Position numbers and translations under genes: made by a program. Under the pieces are notes generated by a model. The model worked only from the letters and a program-made list of their open reading frames with translations. It made no database searches and had not been told where the DNA came from. From assembly GCF_902464545.1 (NCBI RefSeq), contig NZ_CABQJR010000032.1:1-24155 (forward strand): 24,155 bases of DNA, given 5' to 3'. This stretch comes from an uncultured Senegalimassilia sp. GTDB lineage: Bacteria > Actinomycetota > Coriobacteriia > Coriobacteriales > Eggerthellaceae. Below are positions 1 through 6,050 of this stretch, piece by piece (the first letter of the stretch is position 1; each line of letters opens with the position of its first letter).

Positions 1-63
1 CAGCGCAAGGCTGCGGGAGGGCAGGGCGTCGCGCTCGCGGAGGGCGCTTTTCTATGCGCCGAG

Positions 64-97
64 AAGGCCCGCAGGGGATTTCCCCTTGCGGGCCTTT
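64..97 (+). terminator. Intrinsic terminator-like hairpin, copy 1
   Basis: A nearly perfect stem pairs AAGGCCCGCAGGGG with CCCCTTGCGGGCCTT around a 3-4 base loop and runs into TTTCTG. It probably ends transcription of a gene lying left of the window. The same CCCGCAGGGG core recurs at 320-352 and, as one arm only, near 438. Confidence 0.6.
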
Positions 98-108
98 CTG
101 CGTCTTAG

Positions 109-512
109 GCCCCCGAACTGCGCAGGGACTCTGCTGACGGCGCGCTGCGCGCCCTTCGGGGCGCCGGCTGCGCGCGCACCGCGCCGCGGGGCCGCCCGAC
201 GGACCGGTCCCGATGGCGAATGGCGGCGGGGCGGGCCGCGCGCGTATCGCCGCCGCAGGGCCCCGCAAGGGCGCCCTTGCTTGCCTGTTTGCGTTTGGGG
301 CTTGATGGCTCGACCGCGAGCCCAGCAGGGATATCCCCTGCGGGCCTTTTTTGCATTTGTGACCGTCCTGCTCCGAAGGCGGAGGGCCGGCGCGAGCCCC
401 CCTGTTGGGCCGGCCGCGCGCACGGCGTGCGCTTAGGGCCCGCAGGGGGATGTTTCTCTGCTGGTCATTTTAGTCACTGATGTTTCTGCATGTCTGTTGT
501 TGCGTTTGCATG
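109..512. other. Gene-free GC-rich stretch
   Basis: ORFs are open on both strands here, but they are low-complexity Arg/Ala/Pro/Gly translations typical of very GC-rich non-coding DNA. They have no recognisable domain and no convincing ribosome-binding site. The only structure I can support is the second hairpin at 320-352 and a one-armed remnant of its core near 436-450. Confidence 0.5.
320..352 (+). terminator. Intrinsic terminator-like hairpin, copy 2
   Basis: GCCCAGCAGGG pairs with CCCCTGCGGGC around ATAT, followed by TTTTTT. It has the same core as the hairpin at 64-97, so the two look like duplicated terminators in a gene-free stretch. Confidence 0.55.
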
Positions 513-545
513 ACAAATGGCCACAGCGTTGCTGGGGCCATTTGT
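513..545 (-). terminator. Hairpin downstream of the phosphoesterase gene
   Basis: ACAAATGGCC pairs with GGCCATTTGT, with an inner CAGC/GCTG stem, about 20 bases beyond the phosphoesterase stop codon. The U-tract is poor on both sides, so it may act as a bidirectional terminator or as a 3'-stabilising stem for the minus-strand operon. Confidence 0.5.
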
Positions 546-565
546 GTCTTTGAGCTATTTGGTTT

Positions 566-1417
566 TCACTCTAGGTCGATGTTTAGGGAGTCTTGATCTG
601 CGATTTGGGAGGCATAGTCAGCTATCGGTGTTTTTTGGCCTTCTGCTTGCACGGGGAGTAGTTGATAGGGTAGCGATAAGGCCTCTTCGTCATCTGCATT
701 GGCGGTGTTTTTCGGATCTGCCAACACGGCTATCCGGTTGTATAGAGCGGTTGTTTTATCCTGGATCTGAGCGTCGATATGATAATGGCCGCAGAACCAA
801 TGGCGGTAAGTTAGGCGATCTTGAATTGTTTGGAGCCAATCGGTGTATTCGTCCATCGGATGGATCTCCAGGCGATCGGTGTGCTCGGATATGCCTTGCG
901 CGCTAGATGATGGCGCACAATGGGTGATGACGAAGTCGCAATCCCAATCTGCTGCATCAAGTGTCTCAAGCGCTGCTGCTCGCTCCTGCTCATTTGGAAT
1001 TTCTTCGGTGAACCATGTTTCGCCCTGGATTCGATGCGTCCTGTCGTATTCGCTTGAAGTTGCTCCGCCCATCGTGAAGATTCGATATCCGTCGATGTTG
1101 AACAATTGGCCTCGTTTGAGGTGGAAGACGCTGGTTGCTACTTGATGTACCGCTCCTCCATTCCATGTGGTTTCGGGAAGGCTGTTCAGCAGGCTGAAGC
1201 CCTCATGATTACCGTCTACAAATAGGGTTGTGAACGGCCTGGCGTCGAGCCAACGGAGCCAATATTGCTCGCTTGCAGAGTTGTTCCATACAAGACCGAA
1301 GTCGCCGCAAATGATCACGTAGTCATTTTTGGTCAATCCTGCGGTGTTGAAGCAGCTTTCTGAGAGTTTTGCGATGTCATATGAGGCATGGATATCGCCC
1401 GTCACGAAGATGCTCAT
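566..1417 (-). CDS. Calcineurin-like metallophosphoesterase
   Basis: This 283-residue protein carries the full metal-binding signature of the calcineurin-like phosphoesterase superfamily. Asp8 and His10 lie in the N-terminal GDIHA motif, Asp39 in GDFG, Asn70-His71 in GNHE, His166 in THCAPS, and His211 and His213 in GHYH. These residues normally hold a two-metal centre that hydrolyses phosphomono- or diesters. There is no signal peptide or membrane segment, so it should be cytoplasmic. The gene starts 15 bases after the stop of the ribbon-helix-helix gene on the same strand; a weak GAAGCGAG site precedes ATG. The substrate cannot be told from sequence. A nucleotide, a protein phosphate or a nucleic-acid end are all possible. 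The pairing with a small DNA-binding protein resembles a toxin-antitoxin or accessory module, but that is only an inference. Confidence 0.85.
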   Translation of the reverse strand: MSIFVTGDIHASYDIAKLSESCFNTAGLTKNDYVIICGDFGLVWNNSASEQYWLRWLDARPFTTLFVDGNHEGFSLLNSLPETTWNGGAVHQVATSVFHLKRGQLFNIDGYRIFTMGGATSSEYDRTHRIQGETWFTEEIPNEQERAAALETLDAADWDCDFVITHCAPSSSAQGISEHTDRLEIHPMDEYTDWLQTIQDRLTYRHWFCGHYHIDAQIQDKTTALYNRIAVLADPKNTANADDEEALSLPYQLLPVQAEGQKTPIADYASQIADQDSLNIDLE

Positions 1418-1432
1418 AAGGCGAACTCGCTT

Positions 1433-1759
1433 CTAGAACAGTGAGGGCGTTTGCGCGGCAGGCGCCGCTTGTGCGGCTTTTGCCTTGCGCGCGGAGCGGG
1501 CGGGCTTCATTTGCTTGATTTCCTCAAGTTCGTTTTGCATCGATTCGCTGCGCTCAAGCAGCGTTTCGAGCTTCTCGGCGAAATCGGACAGTTGCAGCGC
1601 CACGCTGGTCTCTTCCTCTACGTAGCGCTGAAGCGCTTCCGTGATTGCCGCGGTTCGCGTTATGCCGCGTTTGCTGGCAACCTCGTCCACTGTTTCGGCC
1701 AGCTTTCGATCTACCCATGCGGCAAGCTGACGTTTGTCTTGACTGTGCTCCACTGCCAT
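1433..1759 (-). CDS. Ribbon-helix-helix (CopG/Arc-type) DNA-binding protein
   Basis: This is a 108-residue protein. Residues 8-50 fit a ribbon-helix-helix domain: a short basic strand (QLAAWVDRKLAET), then two helices separated by the turn in KRGITRTAAITEALQRYV. Residues 55-83 (FAEKLETLLERSESMQNELEEI) look like a coiled-coil. The tail is rich in Ala, Lys and Pro and probably disordered. RHH proteins dimerise and often repress their own operon, commonly as antitoxins. ATG at 1759 has a good AGGAGA site seven bases upstream. It is the first gene of a two-gene operon with the phosphoesterase. The coiled-coil could hold the partner or extend the dimer. The fold is fairly sure; the role is inferred. 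Confidence 0.8.
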   Translation of the reverse strand: MAVEHSQDKRQLAAWVDRKLAETVDEVASKRGITRTAAITEALQRYVEEETSVALQLSDFAEKLETLLERSESMQNELEEIKQMKPARSARKAKAAQAAPAAQTPSLF

Positions 1760-1810
1760 AGCTTGTTCTCCTGGTGCTGTGTTTGTGTAGTGTGATTTAG
1801 CTATGACATC

Positions 1811-1833
1811 AGTATAGCCGGTATAAGCCGGTT
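1811..1833 (-). promoter_or_regulatory. Candidate promoter and RHH operator
   Basis: On the minus strand TATACT (1811-1816) can serve as a -10 box about 50 bases upstream of the RHH start codon. Next to it AGCCGGT occurs twice with a 10-bp step (1816-1822 and 1826-1832). Tandem half-sites on one DNA face near the promoter are what RHH dimers usually bind. No clear -35 box is visible. Confidence 0.4.
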
Positions 1834-2259
1834 ACCGCCATGAATTCACTCTATTCATCATCGGAAACGGGTTGGTGCTGTTCATGCCTTGCTGTATTCG
1901 GTTCCTTGCGATCGCGGGGGTGCAAAGCTGTGATAGCCCGGTGATTAGGTTGTCTCAGGTCGGCGATGTTGCGGCAGGGTTTGGAGTTGGCCGATGCCAA
2001 GTGCAGGCATGCAGAGACGGCGGAGGTTGCCGAGGTGGACGATAGCCTGGCTATCGAATAGGCTTATCGACTATCGTTTCGAAGGGCTTATGGGATGGTT
2101 TCGTGTGTTGAGGGAGCCGCCTTCGGGCCGCTGGCTTACCGCTTCGGCGACCGGGCTGCAAGGTTTGACGGTGTGGTGTGCAAGATGCGGGCAAGGGCTG
2201 TGTAAGATGGCGACGTCATGCTGGTTTGCGAAGTGATTTGCGCTTGAAAGGAACCGGTT
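1834..2259. other. Intergenic region between divergent genes
   Basis: This stretch separates the minus-strand RHH operon from the plus-strand gene at 2260. Short ORFs on both strands show no recognisable family. A small hairpin (CGATAGC/GCTATCG) lies near 2040-2056. AAGGA a few bases before 2260 is the ribosome-binding site of the next gene. I see no convincing -35/-10 pair for it. Confidence 0.4.
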
Positions 2260-3933
2260 ATGGCAACCATGAATATCTGCTTGTCCCACGATGCAGCGTT
2301 TCGCTGGCTTGTGCGGAATCGCAATCCTCGCATCACGGGGAACAAGACCACGGCTCGGGTGCTGCCTTGTACGTCACCGTTTGTTTCCGAGAGTAGGACG
2401 TTGCGTTCGCTTTTGGGTATCGAGGACGGCAAGCTTGAAGTGCTTGTGCGGACTTCGGCGGGCAGGCGTGACGGTGATTGCTTGCGGTCCCATTATTCGG
2501 GAAACGCGTATCCAGCAGGATCGTTCGTGAAGGTGCCGGTTGAGGGGTTCGGTGCGGTTTGCTGCTCGTCCCCTGAGCTGACGTTTTTGCAGATTGCGGT
2601 TAAGCATACCTTGTTGGAAACGGTGTATATGGGTTATGCGCTTTGCTCGTCGTATCGAATCGATGCCGATGCTGAAAACGGAATCGCTTTACGAGAGGGC
2701 GATGATGAGCCATTGACGTCAGCTGCGAGAATTGGCCAGTATTTAGCGAAGGTCGATGGGACCTATGGGACGGCGAAGGCGCGTCGTGCCCTTGCTTATG
2801 TGCGCGATGGCTCCATTTCTCCGACGGAATCTGCGATGGCGATGGCTTTGAGCATGCCGCGACGTTTCGGCGGGTTTGCGGCAGGGGATGTGGTTCTTGG
2901 CGAGAATGTCGCAGGAAGAGGTTGTTTGTCGTTGGCGGAGGGTTCGGGTGGCTCGGGCCGTATGCTGACCGTGCGTTCAACGAGTCGAAGACGCGATGTG
3001 GCTGCGTTGAACATCTCGCTGCCCGATGGGGTCGGCCGGGGAAGGGCAAACGGCCTTGCCCGTGGTATCAATGGCCCGGAGGACCCTGAGGAGCTTCCTG
3101 TGGCAGCGTTTTGCGCGCAGCGAGGCGGCGCTTCGTTCGATCGGGGAAGCGGTCCAACGGGTGCGAAGGGCGACCGCAGGGCAAAGAAAGCGATTCGAGG
3201 TGTAACAGCGGGTGAGGAGGATGCTAGAGACTCAAGGAAGACAGATCGGGGCATGGCGGCGAGCAAGAAGATCGATCGAGGTCTAGTGACGGACGAGAAG
3301 AATGCTCGAGATGTGGTAACGGATGAGAGGGGTGCTCGAGGTCTGGTGGCGGGAGAGAACGTTGCTCGAAACACGGAAGTAGACGAGAAGGATGCTCGGG
3401 GTGCGGCAACTGGCAAGAAAGAAGTTTGCAGCATAAGGCGGTTGGCTCGAGGCGTGTACCAAGAAGCGGCTCAAGGAGCGAGGGCGGCTCAAGACGCAGA
3501 TCGAGAAGCTGCGGCATCGCATAACGGGCATGGCGGACTGCAGCGTCGAGCGATATTGGTTCGTCCCGAACAGGTGCATGAATTCGATGCGTATGTGCAG
3601 CTGTGCGAGAAGGTTGCAAGGAGAATGCGCCGTCGAAACGTGCCGAGAGGCGGTTCCGCGGGGTCTTGCGAATTGCTGGAGATGGGGACTTGCGAGGGGA
3701 TGGGAGTGAACGAAGAGGCGGGCATATCGTCGGCCTTTGGGGATGAAGCCGAGGCTAAGCAGCGAGCGAAAGAGGCTCGTCAGCTTGCGAGGAGGGTTGA
3801 GCTCTGGCAAACGCTCGTTTGTTTCAGCGCGTTTCGTCAAAGCGAAACAGGTAGCAGCGTGAACGTGTTCGATCCTCCCGCCGATGGCGTCTGCGAGCGT
3901 AGAGGGAAGGGCGAAGGTCCTAGTTGCAAGTGA
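2260..3933 (+). CDS. Hypothetical protein with AbiEi/endonuclease-like flanks and a 10-residue repeat array
   Basis: This 557-residue protein starts at ATG with AAAGGA about eight bases upstream. Residues 1-220 (ICLSHDAAFRWL, SSPELTFLQIAVKHTL, GYALCSSYRID, SPTESAMAMALSMPRRFGG) recall, from memory, a family of Coriobacteria hypothetical proteins. Those have an AbiEi-antitoxin-like N-terminus and a Vsr/DUF559-like nuclease C-terminus. Here the nuclease core with its acidic motif is not recognisable. Residues 313-389 are instead tandem units of about ten residues (consensus R-G/D-x-V-T-D-E-x-x-A). Residues 429-460 (RRAILVRPEQVHEFDAYVQL and the Arg-rich stretch after it) resemble the last strand and helix of such a nuclease domain. 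It may therefore be a family member whose catalytic part was lost and filled by repeats. The gene stands alone between the RHH operon and metF. Function is unknown. Confidence 0.7.
   Translation: MATMNICLSHDAAFRWLVRNRNPRITGNKTTARVLPCTSPFVSESRTLRSLLGIEDGKLEVLVRTSAGRRDGDCLRSHYSGNAYPAGSFVKVPVEGFGAVCCSSPELTFLQIAVKHTLLETVYMGYALCSSYRIDADAENGIALREGDDEPLTSAARIGQYLAKVDGTYGTAKARRALAYVRDGSISPTESAMAMALSMPRRFGGFAAGDVVLGENVAGRGCLSLAEGSGGSGRMLTVRSTSRRRDVAALNISLPDGVGRGRANGLARGINGPEDPEELPVAAFCAQRGGASFDRGSGPTGAKGDRRAKKAIRGVTAGEEDARDSRKTDRGMAASKKIDRGLVTDEKNARDVVTDERGARGLVAGENVARNTEVDEKDARGAATGKKEVCSIRRLARGVYQEAAQGARAAQDADREAAASHNGHGGLQRRAILVRPEQVHEFDAYVQLCEKVARRMRRRNVPRGGSAGSCELLEMGTCEGMGVNEEAGISSAFGDEAEAKQRAKEARQLARRVELWQTLVCFSAFRQSETGSSVNVFDPPADGVCERRGKGEGPSCK
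3196..3426 (+). repeat. 30-bp tandem repeat array inside the hypothetical gene
   Basis: Seven units of about 30 bp and one shortened 21-bp unit read in frame as 10-residue repeats, for example RGLVTDEKNA, RDVVTDERGA, RGLVAGENVA and RNTEVDEKDA. Units differ at many positions, so the array is old or evolving fast. Every unit keeps the reading frame: the short one is missing 9 bp, exactly three codons. Confidence 0.8.
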
Positions 3934-4280
3934 CCTTGATGCTTGCGCCGATGATCTCGGCGGATGCGATACCGGGTGCGGTATCGTGGCGCGTGAAGGC
4001 GCGAGCTCGCCCTGAGATCACCTTGGCGGATGCTAGCCGGTGCGACGTATCTCGATGTAAGTTCGTTCAACCTTTCATTCCCGTCGACTGCGTAGTGAGC
4101 GAAACCGGTGAGGCCGACATGATGGTGGGTAAGATTACGTTGACGATTGCCGGTGGGAAGCTCGACGCGTGTATGTACTCGCTTTTCCCGGCAATCGTGT
4201 TGGCAGATAGATTGCGTTCTGAAAAAAGCATATCCCGGTGCCAGGAATTACCGATGGCGGAAAAGCATGTGTCGGTATAA
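3924..4280 (+). CDS. Possible small ORF of unknown function
   Basis: A TTG start with GAAGG six bases upstream, overlapping the end of the previous gene by ten bases, would give 118 residues with GC-rich codon use and no recognisable domain. Against it, the last codons run into the TATAAT of the metF promoter. The antisense strand is also open from 4318 to 3920 apart from one TGA at 4067-4069, with equally coding-like codon use. Direct repeats of GGCGGATGC (near 3958 and 4025) and a GATACC/GGTATC hairpin lie inside. It may be a real small gene, a decayed gene on either strand, or leader DNA of the metF operon. Confidence 0.3.
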   Translation: MQVTLMLAPMISADAIPGAVSWRVKARARPEITLADASRCDVSRCKFVQPFIPVDCVVSETGEADMMVGKITLTIAGGKLDACMYSLFPAIVLADRLRSEKSISRCQELPMAEKHVSV

Positions 4281-4281
4281 T
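4276..4281 (+). promoter_or_regulatory. Candidate -10 box of the metF operon
   Basis: A consensus TATAAT lies about 50 bases before the metF start; the matching -35 region is weak. I find no S-box, cobalamin or SAH riboswitch core between here and metF. Confidence 0.45.
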
Positions 4282-4329
4282 GAGCAGCGCAATGGATACT
4301 GATGATGAAAAATGACAAAAGGCAGCATT

Positions 4330-5205
4330 ATGGATACCGTAGAGAACATCTTCGCGCAGGCCCGCCAGACGGGCGCGCAGCCGGTCTCGTTCGAGATCTT
4401 CCCGCCGAAAGGTGAGTTGAGCATGGAGTCGGCGCGCACGATCGCGCAGGAGCTTGCAAAGCTAGATCCCGCGTTCATCAGCGTTACGTATTCCGCGGGC
4501 GGTAGCGGCAACAAGCAGGCCACCGCTGAAATCGCCGCCATGATCCAGGATGATCACGGCGTCCCCACCGTGGCCCACCTGACTTGTGCCGGCGCGTCGC
4601 AGCAGTCGATTTCGAAGGCTATCGCCGACATGAAGGACCGCGGTATCCGCAACGTGCTGGCATTGCGCGGCGATTTGCCGGAGGGCTATGAGCCCGGTGA
4701 TTTCCGGTATGCCAAGGACCTTATCCCGGTGTTGGCAGACGCCGGCTTTTGCGTGGGCGCCGCGGCATATCCCGAGGGCCATATCGATTGCGACTCGCTT
4801 CGCTTGAACGTGGAGCATCTGAAGCAGAAGCAGGATGCGGGCGCAAGCTTCCTGGTCACGCAGCTGTTCTTCGACAATGACTGCTTCTATCGCTTCCGCG
4901 AAGGGGCCGAGGCCGCCGGCATCACCGTGCCGATAACCGCGGGCATCATGCCGTTCATGAGCAAGGCGCAGATCCAGCGCATGGTGTTCATGTGCGGGGC
5001 TTCGCTTCCCAGCCCCATCATCAAGCTGCTCGCGCGATATGAGGACGACCCGGCAAGTTTGCGCCAGGCCGGTATCGAATACGCGTGCCGCCAGCTGACC
5101 GACTTGCAGGCGCATGGCGTCGAAGGGTTGCATGTGTACACCATGAACAACCCCGAGATCGCCCGTGCAGCCTCGTGCGCGTTGAAGGTGGCGCTGGTTT
5201 CGTGA
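4330..5205 (+). CDS. metF: 5,10-methylenetetrahydrofolate reductase
   Basis: MetF reduces 5,10-methylene-tetrahydrofolate to 5-methyl-tetrahydrofolate with FAD, supplying the methyl donor for methionine synthesis. Family motifs appear in order: SFEIFPPK (residues 20-27, including the catalytic Glu), SVTYSAGGS, AHLTCAG, NVLALRGD, AAAYPEGH, FLVTQLFFDN, AGIMPFMS and the terminal GLHVYTMNNPE. The length of 291 residues matches the usual 290-300. I chose ATG 4330 because AAAAGG lies seven bases upstream; ATG 4312, six codons earlier, has a weaker site and is the alternative. The stop overlaps the start of the next gene (TGATG), so the genes are translationally coupled in one methionine operon. In anaerobes lacking a Wood-Ljungdahl pathway this type usually takes electrons from NADH; a partner subunit is not visible here. 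Confidence 0.96.
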   Translation: MDTVENIFAQARQTGAQPVSFEIFPPKGELSMESARTIAQELAKLDPAFISVTYSAGGSGNKQATAEIAAMIQDDHGVPTVAHLTCAGASQQSISKAIADMKDRGIRNVLALRGDLPEGYEPGDFRYAKDLIPVLADAGFCVGAAAYPEGHIDCDSLRLNVEHLKQKQDAGASFLVTQLFFDNDCFYRFREGAEAAGITVPITAGIMPFMSKAQIQRMVFMCGASLPSPIIKLLARYEDDPASLRQAGIEYACRQLTDLQAHGVEGLHVYTMNNPEIARAASCALKVALVS

Positions 5206-6050
5206 TGGTGCGTTATGGGCGTCTTGGCGCGGGGGGCGTGCCTGATGCGCGGCTCGATCGCAGCGAGGCGCTGAGATATCTGGGATACACGGGTCAGCAG
5301 GTTGATGAGGCGCTGCTGACCCGTTTCAATAGGTTGGCCGATGAGTGCGAGAGGTCTATCAAACCCGTATTCGCTTGGAGCGTCTTCGATATCGATGAGG
5401 GGCGAACGTGCTGGGAGGCGCTGGAGCCTGCGACGACAGGTTCGCTTAACGTCCTTGATACGTCGGCGGATGCGGTCGAGAGCTGTAGCACGGTATCGAG
5501 TGGGGAAGCCGAATGCGGGAAAGGGCGCTTGCCTAAGGTGGCTCTGGAAGGCTGCGATCTTATCCTCGAGGGCAACAGCATCGCCGAGCATTTGCGAGGG
5601 GCTTGCAAGGTTGCGTTGATGGCGTGCACGCTCGGCGCCGTCAGCGAGCGGGAGATGCGAAAGCATGAGGCCATCAGCGTGGCGGACGGCGTGATGTTCG
5701 GAGCTTGCTGCTCGGCGCTGGTCGAGGCGGCGGCAAACATCACTGAAGATCTTGTCGTTCGCTTTGCCCAGGACATGGGCATGAGCACGAACTGGCGTTT
5801 CAGCCCCGGCTATGGCGACTTGCCGCTGAATGTGCAGCCGGTGTTTTTGAAGGCCCTTGATGCGAGTCGGCGCTTGGGTATTTCGGTTACGTCGACGAAC
5901 ATGCTCGTTCCGGTGAAAAGCGTCACCGCCGTGCTAGGATTGTTCGAAAAAACCGCTGATGGCGGCGAAGCGCGCGTTGATGCTTGCGCGATATGCCGTT
6001 TAAGGGATGGTTGCGAGTTAAGGAAACGAGGGGTTACCTGCCATGGATGA
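5205..6050 (+). CDS. Stand-alone MetH reactivation-domain protein
   Basis: This 281-residue protein matches the C-terminal AdoMet-binding activation domain of cobalamin-dependent methionine synthase, encoded separately. The key motif RFSPGYGDLPLNVQ (around residues 196-209) is the counterpart of the SAM-binding R-x-x-x-G-Y segment of Escherichia coli MetH and is followed by the conserved SVTSTNMLVPVKSVTAVLGL. The upstream part (HLRGACKVALMACTLGA, KHEAISVADGVMFGACCSAL) fits the helical body of the Thermotoga TM0269-type proteins. The C-terminus carries a Cys-rich tail (CAICRLRDGC and one more Cys), possibly metal-binding. Its expected role is reductive methylation of cob(II)alamin in MetH with SAM. 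ATG overlaps the metF stop, and the 3' end overlaps metH by eight bases, which supports joint function. Confidence 0.88.
   Translation: MVRYGRLGAGGVPDARLDRSEALRYLGYTGQQVDEALLTRFNRLADECERSIKPVFAWSVFDIDEGRTCWEALEPATTGSLNVLDTSADAVESCSTVSSGEAECGKGRLPKVALEGCDLILEGNSIAEHLRGACKVALMACTLGAVSEREMRKHEAISVADGVMFGACCSALVEAAANITEDLVVRFAQDMGMSTNWRFSPGYGDLPLNVQPVFLKALDASRRLGISVTSTNMLVPVKSVTAVLGLFEKTADGGEARVDACAICRLRDGCELRKRGVTCHG

Noticed and set aside
3934..4311. Riboswitch ahead of metF
   Set aside because: I looked for S-box, SAH and cobalamin cores and found none; the local hairpins do not fit these models.
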